Assembly: GCA_030651575.1 (NCBI GenBank)
Contig: JAUSFB010000044.1
Location: 62,001 to 126,000 of the forward strand
Direction: 5' to 3'
Length of the DNA stretch: 64,000 bases
Source of the DNA: Phaeospirillum sp.
GTDB taxonomy: Bacteria; Pseudomonadota; Alphaproteobacteria; Rhodospirillales; Magnetospirillaceae
The first letter of the stretch is position 1. Each line of letters opens with the position of its first letter. The notes below the pieces were generated by a model. That model worked only from the letters and a program-made list of their open reading frames with translations, ran no database searches and was not told where the DNA came from. The position numbers and the translations under genes were made by a program. Below, one piece after another: positions 54,086-62,007 of this stretch.

Positions 54086-54115
54086 ATTAAATCGCCCAGA
54101 ATGTCTCGTCTGCAA
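54086..54115 (-). promoter_or_regulatory. Candidate ccoG promoter
   Basis: On the minus strand TTGCAG (54115-54110) and TTTAAT (54091-54086) are 18 bp apart, about 45 bp upstream of the ccoG ATG. No FNR-type box is seen nearby, unlike ccoN. Further upstream ACGCATGAA occurs twice (54117-54125 and 54138-54146), a 21-bp period of unknown meaning. Confidence 0.4.
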
Positions 54116-54164
54116 CACGCATGAACGGGTCGCGCCAACGCATGAATAGATGCATGACGGGGGT

Positions 54165-55541
54165 TCAAATCCAGCCCAGCAACCGCCACCACAGGAAATC
54201 CAGGGGTAGCAGGACCAAGATGGTGACGGCGGCCAGCCACAGGCACAGAGTCTGGGCCGCGCCCAGCCTTTCTCCGCCCAATTGCATGGCGACCACCAGC
54301 GGTGCCGACTCATAGGGAAGGATCGGGTTGGAAAAGCCGAGGACCTGGCTCATCAGCACCGCTTCGACCGGCAGGCCGGAGGCGCGGGCCATCTCGCCGG
54401 CCAGCGGCGTCAGGACCGCCGGCCCGCCCGGCAGGGTGGTGAACATGCCGACCAGGGTCGAGATGGTGGCGAGACTGACGAAGTTGGCGACGCCATGGCC
54501 GGGCGCCAAGGGCAAAATCGCCAAAATCGCCTCGGCCAGCCTTGCGCCCAGGCCCGACTTGTCCACCAGGGCACCCAGCCCCATGATGCCGGCCACATAG
54601 AACATGGACCCGTAATTGATCTGCTCGGCAAAGGCCTTGCGATCCACCAGTCCGACCACCGGCATCAGCAAAATGGCTCCGGCCGCCATGCTGATCCAGG
54701 CCGGGCTGATATGGTGCAGGAAATCGGTGGCCCATAGCACCAGGGCGACGCCCAACAACAGCGACAGCTGGCGCTCGCTGGCTTTCATGGGGCCGAGGGC
54801 GCGGATGCCCTCGGTCGCGGGCTTTGGGGTGTCGGGCCACAGCTTGACGATCAGCGGAATCATCACCGCCGTCTTCAGCAGGCCCAGCACCGGAAAGTGC
54901 AGCAACAGATATTCGCCGTAACTGGGGGTGTAGCGCCACAGGGTCTCGGCGGCGCCGACCATGACCAGATTGGGCACATTGGCCGGCAGCACCGCGAAAG
55001 TGGGAACGTGGCACCCGAAGGCGGCGGCCAGCACCACCCCCAGATGCCCGTTAGAGCCGGGTTCGAAGCCATAGCGGGCGGCGAGGCTGAGGGCGATAGG
55101 CATCAACAGGATGGCGCGGCCCATGGAAGACGGCATCAGGAATCCCATGGCGACTCCCACCACGGTAACGCCGGTGATGACGCCCCAATAGCTGCCGCCG
55201 AAGGCGCGGCCCAGCCGGGTGGCGATGCGCTCGCCCAGGCCGGTGGACCTGACCGCCACCCCCATCACCAGACCGCCGAAAATTAGCCACAGCGCCGCCG
55301 ATTCAAAGCCGGAGAACACCACCGATGCCGGGGCCGCCTTTAGCAGCATGGCTGCGGTGAAGAAGAACACCGCCGTGATCGGTTCGGGAATTACGCTGGT
55401 GGCCCACAGGCCGATGGCGGCGACGGCCAGCGCCAGGGCGCGGCTCTCACCCTCGGGCAAGGGCTGCAACGCCAGCACGGCGAGGCCGACGGCAAGGGCG
55501 GCCCAGGCGATCAGCTTGGAAAGGGGAAGGTGTGTGGGCAT
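54165..55541 (-). CDS. DASS/SLC13-type anion transporter
   Basis: A 458-aa integral membrane protein with about twelve helices. It belongs to the divalent anion:sodium symporter family (dicarboxylates, tricarboxylates or sulfate): STSVIPEPITAVFFFTAAML near the start, GFLMPSSMGRAILLMPIAL, and the SNPILPYESAPLVVAMQLG repeat near the end. The two hairpin motifs with Ser-Asn/Ser-Ser-Met type replacements differ from classical NaDC proteins, so the substrate is unclear. It is divergent from a GntR regulator 131 bp away, which probably controls it. Confidence 0.82.
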   Translation of the reverse strand: MPTHLPLSKLIAWAALAVGLAVLALQPLPEGESRALALAVAAIGLWATSVIPEPITAVFFFTAAMLLKAAPASVVFSGFESAALWLIFGGLVMGVAVRSTGLGERIATRLGRAFGGSYWGVITGVTVVGVAMGFLMPSSMGRAILLMPIALSLAARYGFEPGSNGHLGVVLAAAFGCHVPTFAVLPANVPNLVMVGAAETLWRYTPSYGEYLLLHFPVLGLLKTAVMIPLIVKLWPDTPKPATEGIRALGPMKASERQLSLLLGVALVLWATDFLHHISPAWISMAAGAILLMPVVGLVDRKAFAEQINYGSMFYVAGIMGLGALVDKSGLGARLAEAILAILPLAPGHGVANFVSLATISTLVGMFTTLPGGPAVLTPLAGEMARASGLPVEAVLMSQVLGFSNPILPYESAPLVVAMQLGGERLGAAQTLCLWLAAVTILVLLPLDFLWWRLLGWI

Positions 55542-55672
55542 CCGGACCTGCCGATCAGAGCGCCGTCGCCATCGGACGGCATTTCGTGTTTCATGTTACG
55601 TTATTCCTGTTTGCGTCCCGCCGCAAGCTCGGTCAGAATCGTCCACCCCGACCCAAGCCCCAAAGCAGCCCC

Positions 55673-56323
55673 ATGAAATCCCTGACCCTGCAAAAAACCA
55701 ACCTCGCCGAACAGGCCTATGGCGTCATCCATGAGATGCTGCTGGCCGGCGAGGATGTCCGGCCCGGCGACAAGATCAGCGTCGAGGACCTTTCCCGCCG
55801 GCTGGGGGTCAGCCGTTCGCCGGTCTGGACCGCGGTCGCCCGGCTGGAAGCCGAGGGAATCGTCGAGGTCCGGCCACGCCAGGGGGTGTTCTTCATCGGC
55901 TTCAACCGTGAACGCCTGATGGAAATCTTCGCGGTGCGGGAAGTGCTGGAAGGCGCGGCGGCGCGGTTGGCGGCGGAACGGGTCACCCCCGCCGCCCTGG
56001 CCGAGCTGCGTCACTCGGTCGAACGCCAGCGGGCCTCGGTCACGGCGGAGCGGCAGGCGGTCTACGCCGCCGAAGCCGCCCGCTTTCACAGGCTGCTGGC
56101 CGATCTGTCGGGCAACGCCACCATGGCGGACATGATCGAACGGCTATGGGCGCAGACCCGGGCCATGTGCATTCGGCCTGACGCCAAAAGCGCCATTCTC
56201 GACAAGCGGGCCGAGGAACATGCCCGTATCGTCGAAGCGGTGGCCCTGGGCGACGGCGACGCCGCCGAAGCCGAAACCCGCCGACACATCCGCCGCATCG
56301 CCGGGGAAGTCGGCAACCTGTGA
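55673..56323 (+). CDS. GntR-family (FadR/FCD) transcriptional regulator
   Basis: A 216-aa repressor with an N-terminal winged helix (AEQAYGVIHEMLLAG, ISVEDLSRRLGVSRSPVWTA) at about residues 10-75 and a C-terminal FCD ligand domain. VREVLEGAAARLAAERV and the His-containing metal set in RFHRLLADLSGNA and EEHARIVEAVALGD are visible. FCD regulators often sense organic acids, fitting the divergent DASS transporter as target. The ATG at 55673 begins the normal family N-terminus; the longer frame crosses into the promoter region. Confidence 0.88.
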   Translation: MKSLTLQKTNLAEQAYGVIHEMLLAGEDVRPGDKISVEDLSRRLGVSRSPVWTAVARLEAEGIVEVRPRQGVFFIGFNRERLMEIFAVREVLEGAAARLAAERVTPAALAELRHSVERQRASVTAERQAVYAAEAARFHRLLADLSGNATMADMIERLWAQTRAMCIRPDAKSAILDKRAEEHARIVEAVALGDGDAAEAETRRHIRRIAGEVGNL

Positions 56324-56523
56324 ATGACGCCGCGACCGCGTTTCGACGAGTAGGCCTCCCCGACAAGACATGGTCCTACGCCACCGAGCGAGCACTATTT
56401 TTGGCCATCGACCGCAACGACTTCACCACCCGGTTCAATTGCGGTTATCCCAATGAGTACGGGCCCAATAACATGGCGATCATCAAGCACATGGCCATGA
56501 ACCTCATCCGTCAGCGGACCTGA
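56320..56523 (+). pseudogene. Remnant of a transposase (ISAs1-like C-terminal fragment)
   Basis: A 67-codon frame overlapping the GntR stop (GTGA at 56320). Its second half, YGPNNMAIIKHMAMNLIRQ, matches the E/GPENxAxxRHxALNLLRQ block near the C-terminus of ISAs1-type DDE transposases. Only this piece remains: no catalytic residues, no inverted repeats and no full-length copy nearby. The first half (DAATAFRRVGLPDKTW) does not look like transposase. It marks an old insertion next to the polysaccharide locus. Confidence 0.65.
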
Positions 56524-56642
56524 TTCCTTTCAAGCGCTCCCTGAATGGCCTCCCGGCACCAGTTGCGTCCCCGCCCCCGCCGTGGCACCATGCCGCGCGA
56601 TTCGAGAGGCCGTCCCGGCCCCAAAGCCGTCATCAGGGACGC

Positions 56643-57779
56643 ATGGACAAGCGCTGTAAAATTCTCTTCCTGGTGACCGAGAGCTGGTACTTCCTGTCGC
56701 ACAGGCTGGCCCTGGCCCGCGCCTGCCGCGACCATGGCTGGGACGTGGTGGTGGCGACCCGGGTCTCGCCCGAGTGGCCCATTGATGAGCCGGGAATCCG
56801 GGTCGTCCCCCTGACCATGCGACGCACCGGCCGCAATCCGATCGAGGAAGTCGTTGCCCTGGTTCAATTGTATCGGATGCTGCGCCGGGAACAGCCGGAT
56901 ATCGTGCACGCCGTTGGCCTTAAGCCCGTCCTCTACGCCGCCACCGTGGGCCGGTTTGCTGGAATCCGGCGGATGGTCGCCGCCCTGGCGGGAATGGGCT
57001 ATATCTTCATGTCGGCCAGCCTGCGTATCGGTATGATCCGGGCGGCGCTGGTCCGCTGGCTGCGGCTGGCGCTACGTCGGCGCGGCGTCTGGCTGATCCT
57101 TCAGAATGGCGACGACGCCGATATGCTGATCGGCGGCGGCGTAGTGACCGCCTCCCAGGTTCGAATCATCCGAGGCTCCGGCGTCGATCTCGACTATTTC
57201 CAGCCCGAGCCTGAGCCCGACGGCCCCGTCGTCTTTGCCGTGGTCAGCCGGATGTTGACCGATAAAGGCATTTGCGAAGTAGTCTGGGCCTCGCGCGAGA
57301 TGCAGCGTCTGAGCCTGCCGGTGACGGTCCAACTGGTAGGCTCACCCGATCTTGACAACCCCACCTCCCTGTCCGAAGCCCAGCTTCGGAGCTGGCATGC
57401 CGAGGGCTGCATCCAATGGCTTGGGCAGCAATCGGATATCTGTGCCATCTGGCGTCAGGCCCATGTCTGCGTCCTGCCGTCCTATCGCGAAGGCCTCCCC
57501 AAGACCCTGCTGGAAGCGGCTGCCTGCGGTCGGCCCATCATTACCACCGATGTTCCCGGCTGCCGGGAAGTAGTCCGTCCCGAAGTGGACGGCCTGTTGG
57601 TCCCGGTGGAGAATTGGACATCACTGGCGGCGGCCATGATCCGCCTTGCCGCCTCGCCCGAACTTCGGAGAGAGTTTGGTGCCAATGCCCGCCAACTCGC
57701 CGAGGCAGAGTTTGGAAGCGAGGCCATCATCGCCCAGGTCATCAGCCTTTACGATCATATTTTGGCCGATTGCCCATGA
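56643..57779 (+). CDS. Group 4 glycosyltransferase
   Basis: A 378-aa GT-B fold enzyme that probably adds a sugar to a lipid-linked or surface glycan at the cytosolic face of the membrane. KILFLVTESWYFLSHRLALA and HAVGLKPVLYAATVGRFAGI form the acceptor half. VFAVVSRMLTDKGICEVVWA, VCVLPSYREGLPKTLLEAAA and the EX7E-type block GRPIITTDVPGCREVVRP form the donor half. It resembles the family of GalNAc/QuiNAc transferases acting on undecaprenyl-linked sugars. The stop overlaps the ATG of a truncated second glycosyltransferase gene. Confidence 0.87.
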   Translation: MDKRCKILFLVTESWYFLSHRLALARACRDHGWDVVVATRVSPEWPIDEPGIRVVPLTMRRTGRNPIEEVVALVQLYRMLRREQPDIVHAVGLKPVLYAATVGRFAGIRRMVAALAGMGYIFMSASLRIGMIRAALVRWLRLALRRRGVWLILQNGDDADMLIGGGVVTASQVRIIRGSGVDLDYFQPEPEPDGPVVFAVVSRMLTDKGICEVVWASREMQRLSLPVTVQLVGSPDLDNPTSLSEAQLRSWHAEGCIQWLGQQSDICAIWRQAHVCVLPSYREGLPKTLLEAAACGRPIITTDVPGCREVVRPEVDGLLVPVENWTSLAAAMIRLAASPELRREFGANARQLAEAEFGSEAIIAQVISLYDHILADCP

Positions 57780-57937
57780 AGATCTTATTCATCTCCGACA
57801 ACTTTCCCCCGGAAATCAATGCCGCCGCCACCCGGTACTCTCGGAAGGTTCAGGCGGCGGCGGGACATGGCCGTAAGGTCGGCCTGCGGCCGAATCAGGA
57901 CGATGGTGCGGAGGGACCAGAAAATGATAGAGACTGA
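57776..57937 (+). pseudogene. Truncated second glycosyltransferase (5' stub)
   Basis: The ATG at 57776 overlaps the previous stop (ATGA). The first 20 or so residues (MKILFISDNFPPEINAAATR) are the clear N-terminus of a WbuB-like group 4 glycosyltransferase. After that the frame loses resemblance and stops at 57937, inside the next gene's start region. The remaining 380 or so residues are missing, so a deletion joined this stub to DNA just before the oxidoreductase gene. The stub may still be translated because of the coupled start, but cannot be an enzyme. Confidence 0.7.
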
Positions 57938-58979
57938 ACGTTCCATCGGGATCGGTATGGTCGGCGCCGGCATGATCGGGCAGTTGGCGCATCTCTCCAA
58001 TTTCGCTGAGATTCCGGGCTGTCATGTAACCGCCCTGGCCGAATTACGGTCTGATCTGGGTCGACAGGTGGCCGACAAGTTCGGTGTTCCCAAACTTTAC
58101 CCCGATCACCGTGCCATGTTGGACGATCCCATGGTGGAGGCAGTCATCGTGGTCACCCGCCGCCCGGCCACCGGGCCGGTCGCGCTGGATTGTCTGAACG
58201 GCGGACGCCATGTCCTGTCGGAAAAGCCCATGGCCCACAGCATGGCGCAGGCCAAACGGTTGGTGACGGCGGCCCAAGCCCGAGATCTGCGGTACGCGAT
58301 CGGATTCATGAAGCGCCACGATGCCGGAACCGCTCTGGCCCATCAGTTAGTCCAGAACTTCCGGGACTCGGGCGAGATGGGGCGCGTGCTGTTGATGCGC
58401 AGCTGGTGCTACACTGGAGAGTTTGCTTGCAACAGCAAGGGCTTCATCATGACCGGAGAGACCCGGCCGGATGGCATCACGCTGTGGCCGGTCGCTCCCG
58501 ACTGGGTTCCGCCGGACCGACACGAGGATTACGCTTGGTTTCTCAATGTATTCATTCATGACATCAATCTGCTCCGCCATCTGGCCGGTGGCACCCCCCG
58601 GGTTCGCTCAGTCGATTTGGACCGCTGCAATGGGCGTCTGGTGACCTTCGATTGCGGTGATTTCCCGGCGATCCTGGAAATGGCCGAGGTGAACTCGGCC
58701 CATTGGTCGGAAGGAGTGGAGGTGGTGTTCGAGAAGGGACGGCTGGTGCTTTCCCTGGCCTCGCCGCTGTTGCGGGTTCCCGCCGCCGTGACTCTGCACC
58801 GATCCAATGGCGAGGTCGTGGCCTTCCAGCCCGATTGGAGCTGGTCCTTTCGCCGACAGGCCGAGGCCTTCGTGGCCGATATCCGCTCTAAAAGAGAGCC
58901 GCTTGCCAGTGGTGCGGACTCTGTGGCAGACATCCAGTTAGTCGAAGATATCTGGCGGCGTCATTTGGGCCACGCCTGA
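57924..58979 (+). CDS. Gfo/Idh/MocA-family oxidoreductase
   Basis: A 351-aa NAD(P)-dependent sugar dehydrogenase. The Rossmann start IGMVGAGMIGQLAHLSNF lies at about residue 9, ALAELRSDLG follows, and the EKP catalytic motif is in HVLSEKPMAHSMAQA near residue 97. HDINLLRHLAGG lies near residue 210. GGAGG stands 8 nt before ATG 57924; the frame upstream is the glycosyltransferase stub region. It probably modifies a nucleotide sugar for the locus; the substrate is unknown. Confidence 0.88.
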   Translation: MIETERSIGIGMVGAGMIGQLAHLSNFAEIPGCHVTALAELRSDLGRQVADKFGVPKLYPDHRAMLDDPMVEAVIVVTRRPATGPVALDCLNGGRHVLSEKPMAHSMAQAKRLVTAAQARDLRYAIGFMKRHDAGTALAHQLVQNFRDSGEMGRVLLMRSWCYTGEFACNSKGFIMTGETRPDGITLWPVAPDWVPPDRHEDYAWFLNVFIHDINLLRHLAGGTPRVRSVDLDRCNGRLVTFDCGDFPAILEMAEVNSAHWSEGVEVVFEKGRLVLSLASPLLRVPAAVTLHRSNGEVVAFQPDWSWSFRRQAEAFVADIRSKREPLASGADSVADIQLVEDIWRRHLGHA

Positions 58980-59000
58980 GAATTGGGGGATTTTGGTCGG

Positions 59001-60257
59001 ATGAAGGCGCTTTCCCATCATCGCTCTACCTGCCGGCTGTGCGGGTCGCCCGCCGTGGAGATGGTTGTTCCGCTGGCCCCCATTCCGGTCGCGACCCCCA
59101 ATATCGGCATCGCCGCCAACGGCCTCGACAGCTTGGCCATGGCGGCGACCCTGGTGCCGCTGGATCTCTGGCTGTGCCGTGATTGCGGTCATGTGCAACT
59201 GCTCGACATCATCGATCCCGAGGTCCACTACAATAACTTTTCCTATCGGACCGCCATTTCGTTGGGTCTGGGGGAACATTTCAAGCAAATGGCCGATTCA
59301 GTCGGCACCCGCGTCAATCTGCAACCGGGCGATCTGGTGGTGGAGGTCGGCAGTAACGACGGAACCCTGCTGGAGCCGTTCCAACACGCCGGCGCCACCG
59401 TCCTGGGCATCGATCCAGCCCGCGAGACCGCCCGCCTCGCCACCGAGCGCGGGATCGAAACCTTGGCGACCTTCTTCACCGAAGAGCTTGGTCATCAGAT
59501 CCGAGCGCGGCGGGGACCGGCCAAGGTCGTCGTCTGCACCAATACCTACGCCAATTTGGATGATATCGACGGCCCCACCCGGGGTATCCGCGCCCTGATG
59601 GATGAAACCTCCCTGTTCGTGTTCGAGACCCAGCACGGCGCTGACGTGATCGACCGCTTCCTGATCGATACAATCTATCACGAGCATCTGTCCTACTTCC
59701 TGGTCGGGCCGCTAGTGCGCTTTTTTCGCGCCCACGATATGGAACTGGTGGAAGTGGAGCACCTGCCCACCAAGGGAGGGTCTTTCCGGGGCTATGTCCG
59801 CCTGGGCTCCGGAACGGGCGAACCCTCGGGCTCCGTCGCTGCGTTCATGGCTGCCGAGCAGGCCGCCGGATTGCACAATCCCGCCACCTACTGGCCCATG
59901 TCCGACCGGCTGACCAAGGCTCGTGCCGACCTTGTGGAGGTCATTGCCCATTACCGCGCCACTGGCCGCCCCATCGCGGGCTATGGGGCCTCGGTGGGGA
60001 CGGTCACGCTGATCAGTCAGCTGAATTTGGCACAGTCTCTTGACTTCATTATCGACGACAAGCCACTGACAGAGGCCATTATCGGTCCGGATTACCGCAT
60101 TCCCGTGGTCTCCCCCCAGGCTCTGACGGAGCGGAACCCGGCCTGCGTTATCATTCTGGCATGGCGCTACGCCGAGCCGATCATCGCCAGGAATTCGGAC
60201 TGGCGGGCGAAGGGTGGACGCTTCATCGTTCCGCTGCCAACCCTGGTCGAACTATGA
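59001..60257 (+). CDS. Sugar C-methyltransferase (NovU/TylC3-type)
   Basis: A 418-aa SAM enzyme with three parts. The N-terminal zinc-binding domain has four cysteines (STCRLCGS and LCRDCGHVQLL). The central methyltransferase domain carries VVEVGSNDGTLLEPF near residue 115. The C-terminal domain has YGASVGTVTLISQLNL and IDDKPLTEAIIGPDYRIPVV. HEHLSYFLVGPLVRFF holds the residues expected at the active site. Relatives add a methyl carbon to keto-sugars for branched deoxy sugars. It starts 21 bp after the oxidoreductase. The TTG at 58983 is less likely than ATG 59001. Confidence 0.87.
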   Translation: MKALSHHRSTCRLCGSPAVEMVVPLAPIPVATPNIGIAANGLDSLAMAATLVPLDLWLCRDCGHVQLLDIIDPEVHYNNFSYRTAISLGLGEHFKQMADSVGTRVNLQPGDLVVEVGSNDGTLLEPFQHAGATVLGIDPARETARLATERGIETLATFFTEELGHQIRARRGPAKVVVCTNTYANLDDIDGPTRGIRALMDETSLFVFETQHGADVIDRFLIDTIYHEHLSYFLVGPLVRFFRAHDMELVEVEHLPTKGGSFRGYVRLGSGTGEPSGSVAAFMAAEQAAGLHNPATYWPMSDRLTKARADLVEVIAHYRATGRPIAGYGASVGTVTLISQLNLAQSLDFIIDDKPLTEAIIGPDYRIPVVSPQALTERNPACVIILAWRYAEPIIARNSDWRAKGGRFIVPLPTLVEL

Positions 60258-60703
60258 AAGGCAAGGCCACACCGCCATGCCTGGATAAACTGGGCCATGT
60301 TAGCCTGAGCACCACGAATGTGCCGCGCGCCCTGGAGTTCTGGATTGATACGATGGGCGGTCGTCTGGCGCACCAGTTCCGTAATGACAAGGACGAGCTT
60401 TACGGCTTTTTCGTTTGTGTCGGCGGCGGCACCTTCCTGGAGATCTTCAATGCGCCCGGGGCCACTTCCGAAGGCGGCCTGTTCCGCCATCTCTGCCTCA
60501 CAGTCAATGATATCGGGCAATGGGTGGACTATCTGACGAGATTGGGCCACGACGTAAAGGTACGGCGTGGCCGAACCGACCATATCCTGCAACTGTTGTT
60601 CCATGATCCCGATGGCACCATGATCGAGCTCCAGCAGCATGACGACCAATCCGTCCTGCTGCCCTTCATGACGAACTCTGACTCGGCGGGTCAGAGTTCG
60701 TGA
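60254..60703 (+). CDS. VOC-superfamily (glyoxalase-like) protein
   Basis: A 149-aa metal-dependent fold protein. LDKLGHVSLSTTNVPRALEFW begins the first half, with the ligand His in LGHVSL, and TFLEIFNAP follows. RHLCLTVNDIGQWVDYL and FHDPDGTMIELQQH give the second His and the Glu. It could be an isomerase, epimerase or lyase; lactoylglutathione lyase is unlikely given the setting in a sugar locus, where an epimerase role is a fair guess. It is coupled by ATGA to the C-methyltransferase and converges with the next gene, with a 13-bp overlap. Confidence 0.82.
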   Translation: MKGKATPPCLDKLGHVSLSTTNVPRALEFWIDTMGGRLAHQFRNDKDELYGFFVCVGGGTFLEIFNAPGATSEGGLFRHLCLTVNDIGQWVDYLTRLGHDVKVRRGRTDHILQLLFHDPDGTMIELQQHDDQSVLLPFMTNSDSAGQSS

Positions 60704-61881
60704 TAAGGATACCAGTTTCGCGTCAGCCGGGGTTGAGCATCCAGCCAATCGGCCAAATCGTCGATAGCCTCCAGCATGGTCCCCGCCTTGTCCCGCTGCC
60801 AGACCCAGCGATGCGACGACAGCGTGAAGGCCGGAGACGTCCCGCAAATCACCTTACGTTGCCTGAGAAAGTGGGGTTCGGTCTGCGGAGAGAGCCCCGG
60901 TTCGAGAAAGCTCACATAGCGGCAGCGGTCGGAATACCAGCACAGCTCGAACGGCCCCTGCGCCACCCCCGCTACGATCAGAGCCGCTTCGTACAGCGCC
61001 ATGCGGATTTCCAGATTGAAAGCCGCCGCGCTGCATATGGGAAATGCTGCCAACTCCGGAGGTGGCAGGTCCATGGCGGTGTCGGTATCTGGCACCAGGA
61101 TCACGGCAAAACGGGGGGAAAGCTCTCGGGCGACCTGGGCCGTGGCCGCGATATCACTGTTACGCGCCACCGAATAGGGCGACTCCCGCAGGCTGAAAAC
61201 GATGGTCGGCCGACCATCGGCATGGGCATCCAGGAACTGACGGACATAGCGGCAGGCCTGATCCGGCGCCCGTAAAAGCGGATAATTGGCACGAAGCTCT
61301 GCTGCCTGGACGATCGGGCCATCGGTGGCGGAGGCCACGGGGAAATCCACGCTATAGCCCTCCGGCCAAGTATGACGGGCTGTGCGCCATACCCGTTCCC
61401 CCTCCTCGCGGGAGGCGCACAGAGTTTGCCCCCCCGGAACCGGCAGCAACGAGCGCAAGGGCAAAATGATATGGCGCAACCGCCAACGGCGGACGTCCAC
61501 ATTGATCGCCGCCTCGTAATCAAGATTTTCCTCGCGAAGGCCAGCGTTCCGTCCCGGAACGATCACCATATGCAGATTGGGCAACATCGCCTTTCGCCGG
61601 GCGAGATCGGCCAGGGCGAGAAAGGAAACCGCATCAAAAGTAACCGGCATCACCTCTAGATCATAAAATGCGAAAAGAGTGTTCCCGACCCGACGACCCG
61701 CGAATAGTTTGGCGACGAGTTTGAGGCCGGCCACCAGCACGCCCCGGATCAGACGCCCCGGTCCCGTAGTCGGCACGCGGAACTCCGCCCCCAGCCGCCG
61801 GACCGCCCAATTCCAGCCATGAGCCTGGATTTTCCGGGGAAGGGCCACAAGCCGGTGGGGCAGGGAAAAGTGGTCCGACAT
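60691..61881 (-). CDS. Unknown protein of the surface-polysaccharide locus (396 aa)
   Basis: I do not recognise this protein. It starts at ATG 61881 with GAGG upstream; the frame further upstream is not coding-like. It has no signal peptide; a hydrophobic patch lies near residues 40-60 (LIRGVLVAGLKLVAKLF). Further features are LFAFYDLEVMPVTFDAVSFL, LHMVIVPGRNAGLREENLDY and RPTIVFSLRESPYSVARNSD near residue 225. The late GVAQGPFELCWYSDRCRYV resembles the donor-half layout of GT-B enzymes (compare LPS heptosyl/fucosyltransferases), so a divergent glycosyltransferase is possible. It is on the strand opposite its neighbours. Confidence 0.6.
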   Translation of the reverse strand: MSDHFSLPHRLVALPRKIQAHGWNWAVRRLGAEFRVPTTGPGRLIRGVLVAGLKLVAKLFAGRRVGNTLFAFYDLEVMPVTFDAVSFLALADLARRKAMLPNLHMVIVPGRNAGLREENLDYEAAINVDVRRWRLRHIILPLRSLLPVPGGQTLCASREEGERVWRTARHTWPEGYSVDFPVASATDGPIVQAAELRANYPLLRAPDQACRYVRQFLDAHADGRPTIVFSLRESPYSVARNSDIAATAQVARELSPRFAVILVPDTDTAMDLPPPELAAFPICSAAAFNLEIRMALYEAALIVAGVAQGPFELCWYSDRCRYVSFLEPGLSPQTEPHFLRQRKVICGTSPAFTLSSHRWVWQRDKAGTMLEAIDDLADWLDAQPRLTRNWYPYHEL

Positions 61882-62007
61882 AGCCTCGGAATCCTCATTC
61901 GATATTGAAAACCCCGCCGTCCGAAGTTCTTCACCCAGGATTGACCATGGACGATCGCATTCGGTAGAGCTAGGGTGCCATCGAAACATAGTGGGGTGAC
62001 CTGACTG

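Noticed and set aside
54150-54185. tRNA-like TTCAAATCC sequence
   Set aside because: It lies at the 3' end of the DASS transporter gene and no acceptor or anticodon stems can be drawn.
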